Shown here: piece by piece, positions 43,333 through 52,367 of the stretch
Layout: each line of letters begins with the position of its first letter
How positions within the stretch are numbered: the first letter of the stretch is position 1
From: Bradyrhizobium ivorense
GTDB lineage: Bacteria; Pseudomonadota; Alphaproteobacteria; Rhizobiales; Xanthobacteraceae
NCBI RefSeq assembly: GCF_900696085.1
Contig: NZ_CAADFC020000016.1
Span: 806,001 to 870,000, forward strand
Direction: 5' to 3'
Length of the DNA stretch: 64,000 nt
The notes under the pieces: generated by a model
The model's input: the letters and a program-made list of their open reading frames with translations, nothing else
Told to the model about the DNA's origin: nothing
Database searches by the model: none
Made by a program: the position numbers and the translations under genes

Positions 43333-43428
43333 ATGGACAAACAACCGGTCCCCATCGGCGAACAAATCATCATCGTCGTCTTGCTGGTGATCTTCGCGCT
43401 CGTGATTTGGTACGGCGTCATGATCTGA
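43333..43428 (+). CDS. 31-aa membrane peptide
   Basis: ATG 43333 to TGA 43428 encodes MDKQPVPIGEQ followed by a clean transmembrane helix (IIIVVLLVIFALVIWYGVMI). CGGAGGG lies about 13 nt upstream. It belongs with the other single-helix micro-proteins of this region. Confidence 0.5.
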   Translation: MDKQPVPIGEQIIIVVLLVIFALVIWYGVMI

Positions 43429-44455
43429 GACGCGTTCGGTTAATAATCCGAAACGGTGGTGATGGCCCCATGCGGGCCTGCGGGTTGTTGGACTTCTCCG
43501 CGTAGGCGCAGGGATCTCGCTCAGATGACGGGGTGGGAATATCGCTAGCCGACACAGGAAGACGCCGACGATCAATGGAAGGCCGACCAGTGGTGATTCC
43601 GCGGGGCCGTTAGTGATAATTCGAAATTGCGATTGTCACGGGCATTCTGAATTCTACTGTGTCAACAGTCGTGCTGATTGGCCGACACCACGAGAAGCCC
43701 GACCATTGCATCGCGCGATCAGGGATCGTCGCCCACGAAGCGACGGTCCCGCCCAAAACGACCCCCGGCGCGGGAATTGATGGGGGTGCACCGAGGATCG
43801 TCAACCCAAGTGGGGTTTACTCCCGGTTGGGTAGTGGGCGCACCGGGAGCGGGGAATCGACTCTTCCGGGCTCTGGTTGGTTCCAAAGACTGGCGCCAGC
43901 AACGGGCTCAAAGCCGGCATCCCAAACGATTAGCCCGGCGCCGCCCCGTAGAACCACGCATTCGTACTAGTTGAAACCCCGCAGCCCCGCGGTAGATTTG
44001 TCCCATTGCTTGCCGGCGGCATTTTTCAGCCGGATGCGGAGTGACATTCCGCCAGATTATTACGGGGCTTCATTTTGACGAAGGAGCAGCTTGCTCGAGA
44101 CGCCGCAGATACTTTCCGACTGCTGCGAGCATTTCGCTCGATCAAAAATCGGGCAACGCGACAGCGCCTGATCGCGTGCATTCGCTGGCCGGCGCCGGCG
44201 AGATTGCCTCTCGGAAACGCTGTATTCGGCATCGGGCGTTAGTCCTCTTCTCGCCGCCACAAGGTCGTCGCTTTCGATGCACGGCTTCGTGGTGTTGACG
44301 GACAGGCCTGTGTGTATCGAGTGGTGCGCGGTTAGGGAAACCAAGCGCGCTCGCGATCACGAGAGAACGTAAGCCGACTTCTGCTTATGGCCTTGGCTTA
44401 CGACTTCGCCTTGCAGAATGGCCCGCCGTCGCCCAAGGCGGAAGTTAGTGGGGCT
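43429..44455. other. Gap without a supported gene
   Basis: About 1 kb of mixed composition. Forward and reverse frames are short and carry no recognised domain or good ribosome-binding site. I see no repeat or tRNA in it. Confidence 0.4.
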
Positions 44456-45970
44456 TCAGGGCCGCATTCCGACCTGTTCAAGACCTTCGCAGGTACGGTC
44501 GAGGTAAGAAGCGTTCCAGGGAAGGCTCGAGCGCACCTCACTGATGGTCAAACCCGGGTAGTGGCGCATGAATGTGTCGAGGGCGAATTGAGCTTCGTCG
44601 GTACGCCCCGCTAACACGCAGGCGGCAGCGAGGAAACGGTTGGTCCAGGTACTCGCCGGATTTTCTGCCTGGGCGCGCTTAAACCAACGGACCGATTCAT
44701 CGTAACACCCGTTCTGGAAATAGGCTGAGGCAATTCCGACCGACCAGAGAAAATTCAGTTGGTCGGCCGGCGCCAGCGAGCGCGCGATCTGGAACTCCTC
44801 CAGCGCGTCGCTCGCCTGGCCATGATACGCCTTGACCCAAGCGCTACGGCCCCACGCCCAGGCCGAACCGCCATCAAGCGCAAGCGCGCGGTCGGCGTGG
44901 ATTGCCGCCGAAGCAAGGTCGTGCGCGAGGGTGTAACCGGCTGCTAGCATGGTTTCTGCCAATGCGTCGCCGGCACTAAGCTTTGCAGCGCGGGCGGCCA
45001 ATTCGCTCGCCGCGGCTCTTTCCACTTCGGGCCGTGCCGTGAAGTGATGGCCGGCGCGCAACCCCCGACACCACGCGGCCATCGCGATCGGTAGCGGATC
45101 GTGCGGAGCACGCTCCATCGCCTGATCCAGCAATTCGAGCGCCGTGCCTTCGGCCGCGGCGTTGACTGCTGTGACGCATGGGAGCGCGCGCATGGTCAGT
45201 TCCCATGCGGTAAGTTCGCCACAGTGAAGACGCGTCGCGCGATCGATTTCAGCGTCGCGCAGGGCCAGCTGAACTGCGCGCGCCACGCCCTGAGCGACGC
45301 GCTCCTCAAAGCCGGCGGGATCGCGGACATCACCCTCCCAGGTTGCCGCCCAGAGGTAGCGGCCAGTCAGGGCATCCAGCAGACGAACGATAACCCGCAC
45401 GTTGCCATGCGCGCCTTCACGGACCTTGCCGTGCAATCGATAGCGCGCATTTGGCGGCGCGACGACGTGGAGCCAGTGCAGATGCCAGAGCGCGAGAGCA
45501 ACCTCTTCGGCGAAGGCTGTTTTATAACCGGGCCGTACGCCGATGGTGTCGAAAGGAAGAACGGCGATAGCTGGTCTCTCCAGCCTGGATCCAAGGATCG
45601 CCAGCTGTGACACCGACGTCGTTCTGGTCCGCAGCGACCTTCGCAGCGTCGCCGACGGGGTCTCCCCGTAGCGATGCCGGTAGCGGATCGCGAAGCGGCC
45701 GAGGTGTATGAAGCCGAACCGCGTTGCAATTTCGGTGACGCTTGCACCTTGTGCGTCGCAAAGCAATTCCTGGCGCACGCGCTTGAGCCGCAGGTCGCGC
45801 AAAAAGGCCAGCGGCGCCTGGTCGAGATACCGGTGAAAGTGCTTTTGCAACGTACGCGGCGCGACCCCACACAGCGCCGCCAGCTCGCCAACCCGCCACG
45901 GGCGTGCGGGCTCGAACTCAAGCCGCTCGATCGCCTTTTTCAATCCGCGCGGAAGTAGTTCACGGCCCAT
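44456..45970 (-). CDS. AraC-HTH / TolB-like / TPR fusion regulator
   Basis: A 504-aa protein with three parts. Residues about 10-115 form an AraC-type double HTH (VGELAALCGVAPRTLQKHFH and VTEIATRFGFIHLGRFAIRY). Residues 130-230 form a TolB-like/FlgO-type domain starting RPAIAVLPFDTIG. Residues 265-490 are TPR-like helical repeats. The TolB-like plus TPR module is usually attached to CadC/OmpR or cyclase domains, so an N-terminal AraC HTH is unusual. No membrane segment is visible. It is divergent from the haloperoxidase-like gene at 46171, which it may regulate. Confidence 0.85.
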   Translation of the reverse strand: MGRELLPRGLKKAIERLEFEPARPWRVGELAALCGVAPRTLQKHFHRYLDQAPLAFLRDLRLKRVRQELLCDAQGASVTEIATRFGFIHLGRFAIRYRHRYGETPSATLRRSLRTRTTSVSQLAILGSRLERPAIAVLPFDTIGVRPGYKTAFAEEVALALWHLHWLHVVAPPNARYRLHGKVREGAHGNVRVIVRLLDALTGRYLWAATWEGDVRDPAGFEERVAQGVARAVQLALRDAEIDRATRLHCGELTAWELTMRALPCVTAVNAAAEGTALELLDQAMERAPHDPLPIAMAAWCRGLRAGHHFTARPEVERAAASELAARAAKLSAGDALAETMLAAGYTLAHDLASAAIHADRALALDGGSAWAWGRSAWVKAYHGQASDALEEFQIARSLAPADQLNFLWSVGIASAYFQNGCYDESVRWFKRAQAENPASTWTNRFLAAACVLAGRTDEAQFALDTFMRHYPGLTISEVRSSLPWNASYLDRTCEGLEQVGMRP

Positions 45971-46170
45971 GAATGCGCCTCTAGGGCCATCATAGGTCGA
46001 TTGGGGTGCAAAGTGGAGCTCGTTTCGGACGCAAATTGGATAATCGGGGCGCGTTTCGCATTGCCGGGGATGCCGCTATTTTGCAGGTTCCCGAGGTCGG
46101 TACCCAAGGGCGGGAGCAGTGGCGACGCCGAACGTGACTCCTGCTTCCCCAGGATCATCCGGAGGACGTC

Positions 46171-47415
46171 ATGTCGGCAATCCTGCGCAAGCTTCTCGTC
46201 TGCCTTTCGCTCCTAGGCCCAATCCCAGCATCGGCCAACGTGATAGCCGACTGGGATGCCACGGCGGTGGCGATCATAGCACCCGCGGTGCCGGCACCGT
46301 TGAGCCAGCGTGAGGCGGCCATCGTCAACGTCGCCATGTTCGACGCGGTCAACGCCATCGGTGGGCGCTATCAACCCTACCTATTCAAGCAAGGCGCCGC
46401 TCCTGGAAGCTCGCAGGAGGCGGCCGCCGCGGCTGCTGCTGCAGCTGTCATCGTAGGGCTGCACCCCGACGCCGCAAACGATATCAAGATGGCGCTCGAA
46501 AAGTATCTAGCACCGATTGCGGACGGCCCAGCGAAGACAGAAGGAGTAAAGATCGGCGAAGCCGTCGCGGCCACCATCCTGCAGGCACGGGCTACAGACG
46601 GGGCAACCGCTCCTGATATCTATCGGCCGAAGACCAAGCCGGGCGCATGGATCCCGACTCCGACGGCCGCGGCCTCGGCGTGGCCGAACATGAAGCCGTT
46701 TGCACTTGGAACTCCGTCGCAGTTCCGTCCCGGACCGCCGCCTGCTCTCGACAGCAAGGAGTGGGCCGCGGATTACAATGAGATCAAGACGTATGGCAGC
46801 AAGACCAGCACCTCGCGTTCGCCGCAGCAGACCGAGACCGCGCGGTTCTGGTTGGCCGTGGGACCGGCGGCTTATCACCAGATCCCCCGCCAGCTCATCA
46901 TCGGCCAGAAAATGGATATCCTCGACAGTGCGCGGTTGATGGCGCTTTACTCTGTCGCACTGACGGACGCCTACATTGCGGTATTCGATGCCAAGTACCA
47001 ATATGAACTGTGGCGGCCGATCACTGCGATCCGTAACGGCGACGTTGCGGAAAATGCCGCGACCAAGCGGGACCCTACATGGCAGCCAATCGACAATACG
47101 CCGATGCACCCGGAGTATCCATGTGCCCATTGCATCAATGCGGGCGCAGCGGCCGCAGTGCTCGAGGCGGTTCTCGGCTCACGAACGATATCCGAGGTAA
47201 TGATGACAAGCTCGGCGGCGCCGGGCGTCGTCCATCGGTTTACCAATCTGGACGTCTTTTGTGAGGAAGTATCGAACGCCCGCGTCTGGGCCGGCTTCCA
47301 TTATCGTTTCTCGACCGTCATTGGCACCACAATGGGCCGTCAGGTCGGCATGTACGTCGTGCAAAACCTCATGCAGGCGATCGCGCCGCGAGCCATCGCG
47401 TCCGACGGACGCTGA
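46171..47415 (+). CDS. Vanadium-dependent haloperoxidase-like (PAP2) exported protein
   Basis: A 414-aa protein with a signal peptide (cleavage after ASA near residue 22) and a PAP2/vanadium chloroperoxidase fold. All three oxyanion-site motifs are visible: K-x6-RP (KYQYELWRP), a variant of PSGH (YPCAHC) and R-x5-H (ARVWAGFHY). The PSGH to PCAH change is common in bacterial non-VCPO relatives. It may be a haloperoxidase or an acid phosphatase acting outside the cytoplasm. GGAGGACGTC precedes the ATG. Confidence 0.85.
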   Translation: MSAILRKLLVCLSLLGPIPASANVIADWDATAVAIIAPAVPAPLSQREAAIVNVAMFDAVNAIGGRYQPYLFKQGAAPGSSQEAAAAAAAAAVIVGLHPDAANDIKMALEKYLAPIADGPAKTEGVKIGEAVAATILQARATDGATAPDIYRPKTKPGAWIPTPTAAASAWPNMKPFALGTPSQFRPGPPPALDSKEWAADYNEIKTYGSKTSTSRSPQQTETARFWLAVGPAAYHQIPRQLIIGQKMDILDSARLMALYSVALTDAYIAVFDAKYQYELWRPITAIRNGDVAENAATKRDPTWQPIDNTPMHPEYPCAHCINAGAAAAVLEAVLGSRTISEVMMTSSAAPGVVHRFTNLDVFCEEVSNARVWAGFHYRFSTVIGTTMGRQVGMYVVQNLMQAIAPRAIASDGR

Positions 47416-47464
47416 AAAAACGAGCGCACACGAGTAGAAAACAGTGGCGTCGCGGGGTCGCAAC

Positions 47465-47551
47465 TCGCGGCAGGCGGCACAGGAGAGCTGCGAGTTCGCG
47501 TTCGATTTGGGACGGATAGGTTCCGGCGAGGTCGAGGTGCAGAGATGGCAT
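47465..47551 (-). pseudogene. Tautomerase-family 5' fragment
   Basis: AGGAGAACCGGACC is followed by an ATG at 47551 and MPSLHLDLAGTYPSQIEREL with AALLCRL, the N-terminus of a 4-oxalocrotonate-tautomerase-like protein, though Pro2 (the catalytic base) is kept. Similarity stops after about 28 residues at the edge of the tRNA-remnant region, so the gene was truncated by rearrangement. Confidence 0.55.
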
Positions 47552-47610
47552 GGTCCGGTTCTCCTACCGAGCCATGCCGTTCGGGGGTGGGGATCGAAAG
47601 GTACGCCAAC

Positions 47611-47629
47611 CGCACCAGTTTCGCACCAG
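47611..47629 (+). repeat. Tandem CGCACCAG octamers, 11-bp period
   Basis: CGCACCAG at 47611-47618 and 47622-47629. With the pair at 47806-47825 they flank the tRNA 3' remnant, an arrangement expected of integrase arm-type binding sites. Confidence 0.45.
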
Positions 47630-47708
47630 AAACGATCCCGCCAAGCGCGATAAACGCGGCCAAACATCACAAAAAATATAGAATAATCAATGACCGCATC
47701 CCTTTTCC

Positions 47709-47758
47709 TACCGCTCATAACGGTCTGGTTGCAGGTTCGAGTCCTGCCGGGCCCACCA
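47709..47758 (+). pseudogene. tRNA(CAT) 3' fragment, probably tRNA-Ile2
   Basis: The last 50 nt fold as a tRNA 3' part. The anticodon stem is TACCG/CGGTC (first pair mismatched) around CTCATAA (anticodon CAT). The T-stem GCAGG/CCTGC is perfect around TTCGAGT, then come acceptor strand CGGGCCC, discriminator A and encoded CCA. The expected 5' acceptor GGGCCCG and the D-arm are absent; AT-rich DNA precedes it. It is likely an attachment-site copy left by an element integrated in tRNA-Ile(CAT). Confidence 0.78.
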
Positions 47759-47805
47759 AAAATATCAGTACCTTGCTTGGTCTTCGTTGTCCTCGGCGTG
47801 ACCAC

Positions 47806-47825
47806 CGCACCAGAAACCGCACCAG
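47806..47825 (+). repeat. Tandem CGCACCAG octamers, 12-bp period
   Basis: CGCACCAG at 47806-47813 and 47818-47825, downstream of the tRNA(CAT) remnant and matching the pair upstream of it. The stretch 47826-48171 holds nothing else I can identify. Confidence 0.45.
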
Positions 47826-48171
47826 ATACGTGCACTTTTCGTTCGCGCGCAAGTTCGAAGGCGTCGGGCGAACTCGCGTGTTGGTGAGTGGATACGACAC
47901 TGCATCCACGATTCTCACCTTTCCAGCCAACGGAGAAGGGCTGACAGGTGGCAGGCGCTTCCATGCAGTCGGGCGCGCGGCTTCTTGCTACCTGAGTGAA
48001 TGTCGCGGGCAACAAAAGAACGGCCACGGCGACGCTTCCCGTCGAGGCTGCGGTTTCAGGGCCCCCGAGGCGGACTTCCAATGGATCAAAGTCCAAGCTC
48101 GGCATCCAGAGCGGAAGTCAGCCATGACGCCAATCACGTCCGCCGAGGGCCGAAAGCAGTCGTTTGGCACT

Positions 48172-48654
48172 TTAGTCCTTGTCGAGCTCTCCGATATGAC
48201 GCTGGGCATATAGCTCGAGGCCGATCCTCGCGACGAGTTCGATCTGGGTTTCCAGAAAATCGATATGCTCTTCCTCATCGTGCATGAGTTCATCAAACAG
48301 ATCCCGTGTCACGTAATCCTCGACCTGATGGCAATGGGTCGCAGCTTCAGCGTAAAGGGAGTGCGCCGACAATTCGGCTTGCAAGTCGCTATCGAGCACG
48401 GCCTTCACGGTCTTCCCGATATGAAGGGATTCCAGCGTCTGCATATTGGGAGATCCATCGAGGAAGATGATGCGTTCGATGAGCTTGTCTGCATGTTGCA
48501 TCTCTTCAATCGATTCCTTGCGCCACGCCTTGGCCAGCACCTTGTATCCCCAATTGTCGAGCAGGCGGTAGTGCAGCCAGTACTGGTTCACCGCGGTGAG
48601 CTCGTGTCGCAGCGCTTTGTTGAGGTATTCGATAACGTCTTTATCGCCCTTCAT
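48172..48654 (-). CDS. bfr: Bacterioferritin
   Basis: A 160-aa full-length bacterioferritin: the four-helix bundle starts MKGDKDVIEYLNKALRHELT. The di-iron ferroxidase site is supplied by Glu18, Glu51/His54 (EEMQHADKLIERI), Glu94 and the EEEHIDFLETQ helix. The haem-binding Met is Met52 in EEMQHAD. It stores iron and limits Fenton chemistry. It stands alone here; no bacterioferritin-associated ferredoxin gene is adjacent. Confidence 0.95.
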   Translation of the reverse strand: MKGDKDVIEYLNKALRHELTAVNQYWLHYRLLDNWGYKVLAKAWRKESIEEMQHADKLIERIIFLDGSPNMQTLESLHIGKTVKAVLDSDLQAELSAHSLYAEAATHCHQVEDYVTRDLFDELMHDEEEHIDFLETQIELVARIGLELYAQRHIGELDKD

Positions 48655-48916
48655 GCTCCGCTCCTTTTCGCGGGTGCCACTGGGATCGATTGGTTGTGTG
48701 GGCGCCTGGACTTGATGTTTGGCCGACGCGATGGAGAGTTTAGAGCGTCAGCGCTTTCGGTTCGAGCAGTCTGGGGCATCTACCGCTCGCCGTGACCGGC
48801 GACGCAAGGAAGGGGCGCTCGGCGTTGATTTGCTCACCGTTCGACACACATGAGAGGTTAATCTCTGCGCCGCGACTTCAAAAGGCGTAAGGAGATGGAA
48901 CAGGGGAGTTTTGGCC

Positions 48917-49285
48917 ATGATCGAGGGGATCAGCGCGCTCACGCTGGGCACCCATGACATGCCACGAGCTGTCCGATTCTACCGAGCCCTGGGATTTGAG
49001 GTCCTGCGTGGCGGCGAATGGTCGTCGTTCACTAGCTTTCGAGCAGGTCTGAGCTACCTCAACCTCACCGACCAGCCTGCCGAACGACGCTGGTCCTGGT
49101 GGGGTCGGGTCATCTTCTACGTCACCGATGTTGACGCACTTTACGAACGTGCGCTGGCGGCGGGTTACCAGCCGGCGACTGTGCCCCGCGACGCCGAATG
49201 GGGTGAGCGTTTCTTCCACCTAGCTGACCCCGACGGCCATGAACTCAGTTTCGCTCGACCTTTGCTTCCGGCTTCCGTCCAATAA
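48917..49285 (+). CDS. VOC-family (glyoxalase-like) protein
   Basis: A 122-aa single VOC domain: ISALTLGTHDMPRAVRFYRA, then EVLRGGEWSSFTSFRAGLSY and a C-terminal RFFHLADPDGHELSFARPL, whose Glu would be the metal ligand. The first ligand position (LTLGTHD) is weaker, so the activity is unknown. ATG 48917 is chosen since GGGGAG lies about 9 nt upstream. Confidence 0.82.
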   Translation: MIEGISALTLGTHDMPRAVRFYRALGFEVLRGGEWSSFTSFRAGLSYLNLTDQPAERRWSWWGRVIFYVTDVDALYERALAAGYQPATVPRDAEWGERFFHLADPDGHELSFARPLLPASVQ

Positions 49286-49408
49286 CGGATCGAAGCGGCC
49301 TGCATTCCAACCGTCGCTGCGAGAGAGTATTGTTCCGACAGGCGGCCATCGCCCTGACGTCAGCTTCGGCTCGGGCTATGGCGCGGTCTCTCGAGCAAAG
49401 ATCAAAGG

Positions 49409-50329
49409 ATGGCAACGAACGGTCGCACCGTCACCGTATTCGGCGGAACCGGCTTTCTCGGCCGCCGCATCGTTCAGCGTCTGCGCGATCACGAGTTTCC
49501 CGTCCGGATCGCGTCAAGGCATCCAGATCGCAGGCGCAGTCAGTTTGGCCCGCATGATTCCCAACTTCTGTTCGTCCAGGCCGATATTCACGACGAACGG
49601 TCCATCGCAAATGCGCTTGCCGGCGCTTACGCCACTGTCAACACCGTCAGCCTTTACGTCGAGCGCGGACGTGAGACGTTTCATTCCGTTCATGTCGAGT
49701 CCGCCCAACGGGTAGCGGCCGAAGCGCACCGGGCCGGAGTCAAAAGACTCGTTCACGTGTCAGGCATCGGCGCCGATGCCGCGTCCCAATCGCGGTACAT
49801 CCGAGCGCGCGGTGAAGGTGAACTGGCGATCAGGGCTGCGTTCGCCGACGCACATATCATCCGACCCGCCGTCATGTTCGGACCGGACGATGCGTTTCTG
49901 ACGACCATCCTGCACTTTCTCCGCCGGCTGCCGATCTATCCGATGTTCGGCCGCGGCTCGATGAAACTGCAGCCGGTCTATGTGGAAGACGTGGCGGAGG
50001 CGACTGTCCGGATCATCGAGCGAGCCGAGACGCAACCGACGATCTTCGAGTGCGGCGGCCCTCGTGTTTATTCCTACGAAGAATTGGTCGGAATCGTCGC
50101 GCGTCAGGCTGGTCTTGCGCCCATCCTCGTGCCGATCCCGCTGGCCGTTTGGCACGCCCTGGCATGGGCTTCCGAAATGCTCCCGGACCCGGTTCTCTCG
50201 CGCAATCAGGTGGAGCTGATGCAGATCGATACCGTGTCGTCGCCGGAGATGCCTTGCCTTGCGGGACTTGGGATTTCGCCGCTGCCGGTTGAGGCAATTC
50301 TCCAAAAGATGTTGTCAAAGTGCGGATAG
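49409..50329 (+). CDS. NAD(P)-binding epimerase/NDUFA9-like protein
   Basis: A 306-aa atypical/extended SDR. The N-terminal GGTGFLGRRIVQRL nucleotide-binding loop, VKRLVHVSGIGADAAS-SRYIRARGEGE and HIIRPAVMFGPDDAFL match the complex I NDUFA9-like NAD-dependent epimerase group. The catalytic Y-x3-K is replaced by Y-I-R-A-R, as in that group, so it is probably a structural or quinone-related NAD-binding protein. It is on the same strand as the VOC gene, 123 bp downstream. Confidence 0.85.
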   Translation: MATNGRTVTVFGGTGFLGRRIVQRLRDHEFPVRIASRHPDRRRSQFGPHDSQLLFVQADIHDERSIANALAGAYATVNTVSLYVERGRETFHSVHVESAQRVAAEAHRAGVKRLVHVSGIGADAASQSRYIRARGEGELAIRAAFADAHIIRPAVMFGPDDAFLTTILHFLRRLPIYPMFGRGSMKLQPVYVEDVAEATVRIIERAETQPTIFECGGPRVYSYEELVGIVARQAGLAPILVPIPLAVWHALAWASEMLPDPVLSRNQVELMQIDTVSSPEMPCLAGLGISPLPVEAILQKMLSKCG

Positions 50330-50460
50330 AGAGCTCTTAGAGTCGGCATAGGCCTTGCAGCTTAAGTGGCGTTGGCAATTTCAGTGTCCCGGCTGAGGAA
50401 TAAACTACCGCCAGGTGTGTTTTTTTGAGACCGAAGGGCGCGACCAGTTGGGAGGTAACG

Positions 50461-50661
50461 TTGAAATACACAGAGCCCCTACAGTCCAGATTCGTCGTTC
50501 GGAGAGGAAGCACTGACTGGATGGTTTATGACCGAGAACTGAAGGGTCCAGCACAGTTGGAAAAAGGTGGCCGCTTCGCCGAGAAACTGACGAAGGAACA
50601 AGCCGAACAGGCAAAGCAAGCGCTAACGACTGCCCTCCAAAGTCGTTCAGGCACAAGGTAG
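50461..50661 (+). CDS. Small protein with WMVYD motif, 66 aa (copy 2)
   Basis: TTG start at 50461, chosen because GGAGG lies 5 nt before it. The product shares RFVVRRGSTDWMVYD and GGRFAEKLTKEQAEQ with the gene at 42104-42289, about 8 kb away. Two copies inside one accessory region suggest that this small family is mobile or amplified there. Function is unknown. Confidence 0.6.
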   Translation: MKYTEPLQSRFVVRRGSTDWMVYDRELKGPAQLEKGGRFAEKLTKEQAEQAKQALTTALQSRSGTR

Positions 50662-50952
50662 GCAAGTTCAGGACATAGCCGCTTTAGAACTACGGTTACT
50701 CTATCGCCTAAATGAATCTCTGGTCATTTTGGCAACCGGAGTAATCGGAATAATCGAGGTTCTTTTAGACTAGTGGGACTGTCGGACGCCCGCCAGGAAG
50801 GCCGCTGATGCGCGCTCTCCCGTCGCTTGTTTGAAGCGACGCATAGGCGGCCACGTCTACCGTGCCTACACGCGCCTCAAGCAGGCGGGGCACCGGACGA
50901 CCGTATTCTCCTTCGGAGGATAGAGGGCCGCATTGGCGTCGCAAGCCGGATT
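50662..50952. other. Gap with a short gene remnant
   Basis: At about 50830-50925 one frame encodes LKRRIGGHVYRAYTRLKQAG then HRTTVFSFGG before a stop. It has no start and no recognised family. Nothing else is visible. Confidence 0.35.
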
Positions 50953-51162
50953 CTATCTCCGTACTGGCGTCTCTATTGGCACGCCGGGCGCCCGATCAAG
51001 CGGCGGATGCGGCCTAGCTAGCCCCATCGCGCCCGGCGGCGTCTCATTGCTGGCCACACGAGTATTGACGTTCTGCGGCGTCGTAATCGTTGCGGCGACG
51101 AGCGCCGTCGCAAGAGCGACCGCAAATAGGATCAGTGCCACTCGGTGGTTGGTCATTGCCAT
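50953..51162 (-). CDS. Small exported protein, 69 aa
   Basis: A 69-aa protein with a signal peptide (MAMTNHRVALILFAVALATA) and a short Pro/Thr-rich mature part (TPQNVNTRVASNETPPG). GGAG precedes the ATG. A fragment with a similar signal peptide occurs near 42897 on the minus strand. Function is unknown. Confidence 0.5.
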   Translation of the reverse strand: MAMTNHRVALILFAVALATALVAATITTPQNVNTRVASNETPPGAMGLARPHPPLDRAPGVPIETPVRR

Positions 51163-51504
51163 GCACTCCAGCCCAAACCAATTCAACGTAGTCCCGCAAG
51201 CTCGGGTTCCTTGTTCCGGCCCCTCCTGAGGGACGGTCGATTCTTCGGCATGGCCCCTCTGCGACAGGACTCCGGCACGAAGTATCGCGATAGGTCTTCG
51301 CCCCGGTGGAAGCCCTCGCCTACGACGACGCAGTCCCGCTAGAAACGGATCATCTTCGGACGGATCCACGAAATCGATGGTCATCCACTGAATTGCGGCC
51401 GAGACTCGTTGTTTTATCGTAGTCGTATTCAAACTGAACAACCCAATCCCGTTCACCCTTACTAACTCTTGGCGTTTGCTGTCGGCGCATTCGAGACGCC
51501 CTGC
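51163..51504. other. Gap without a supported gene
   Basis: About 340 bp. A minus-strand frame starts MTIDFVDPSEDDPFLAGLRR at about 51380 but loses plausibility after 20 residues. No repeat or RNA feature seen. Confidence 0.35.
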
Positions 51505-51880
51505 TCAGACTTCAATCAAGGCATAGGGTCGACCGGTTGGCTTCTCAATTGATCGGGCCACGTTGTAAACCCGCCTACGGGTATTCGGCCTTCATAGCGA
51601 CCCTGATGAGCATGGCCGTGCACTACCGCGCTCACTTTGAATCGACGATGGTTTCGCCGAGACGTGACGAGCCAAGGAACGGAAGAATCTCCGGTGGCTT
51701 GCCTTCGACCGTGTCCGGAATCGGCACATAGTGAAGAACGACCACAGCCTGCTTGCCCGCCACCGCACGCATCGCATTTTCCAGGCGTGTCTGTTCGTCG
51801 CACATGGATGCTGAGTTTCGCTCCGATCGAAACTTTGTGCTCCAGAGCGGCGTTCCTTCGGAATAATCCGCACTCGCCAT
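51505..51880 (-). pseudogene. Calcineurin-like metallophosphoesterase remnant
   Basis: C-terminal metallophosphoesterase sequence in three frames: AVVVLHYVPIPDTVEGKPPE with ILPFLGSSRLGETI, then FKVSAVVHGHAHQGRYEGRI (metal-binding GHAH), then VYNVARSIEKPTGRPYALIE before TGA at 51507. Two frameshifts and loss of the N-terminal half. It abuts the SnoaL-like gene upstream. Confidence 0.68.
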
Positions 51881-52276
51881 TCAGGGTGGCGACATTCGGT
51901 CAATTCGCTCGACGAGATGCACGCGCGAGGGCGCGGGCTCAAATCGGTCGGCGAAATACTGCGTTTCGTGCGCCACCAGTCCTTGGAGGAATTCCATAAT
52001 ACTCACCACGTAAGATGGCACGTCGTCATAGCTAAGCACGAATTCGGTGACCCAGAGATCGCCCCTTCCAATAATTCGCCGGACCGTAAATCGCTTCTTG
52101 CTCGGCTGGACGAATCGGCTCTGCTGGATGTTATGCCGACCGCGAATCCGCTCGCCCGATTGCGGATAATCAAGCACGGCATCTTCGCGGTAAATTTCAT
52201 GCTCGACATTGAAATCGCCAGCATCCGATGCTTGCCAGTGACGCTCCAGTGCGAGCTGCGCGGTTCGATTATCCAT
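51881..52276 (-). CDS. SnoaL/NTF2-like protein
   Basis: A 131-aa NTF2-like protein: residues 1-40 ALERHWQASDAGDFNVEHEI, then YREDAVLDYPQSGERIRGRH, RRIIGRGDLWVTEFVLSYDD and VHLVERIDRM. The pattern is that of SnoaL-like ester/cyclase-fold proteins that bind small molecules. GTAGGAGG lies upstream of ATG 52276. Function is unspecific. Confidence 0.78.
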   Translation of the reverse strand: MDNRTAQLALERHWQASDAGDFNVEHEIYREDAVLDYPQSGERIRGRHNIQQSRFVQPSKKRFTVRRIIGRGDLWVTEFVLSYDDVPSYVVSIMEFLQGLVAHETQYFADRFEPAPSRVHLVERIDRMSPP

Positions 52277-52367
52277 ATCAGTCCTCCTACCTGTGCTCTT
52301 GCCAGCCATTGTTCCCCTATCGCTAACGATGATGCGAGGAAATCCCACTGTGCTGCACTGATTCAGT

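Noticed and set aside
47179..48105. A 308-codon minus-strand frame with the phrase GRTRTCNQTV
   Set aside because: That peptide is the antisense of the tRNA(CAT) 3' end. The rest is antisense of non-coding boundary sequence.
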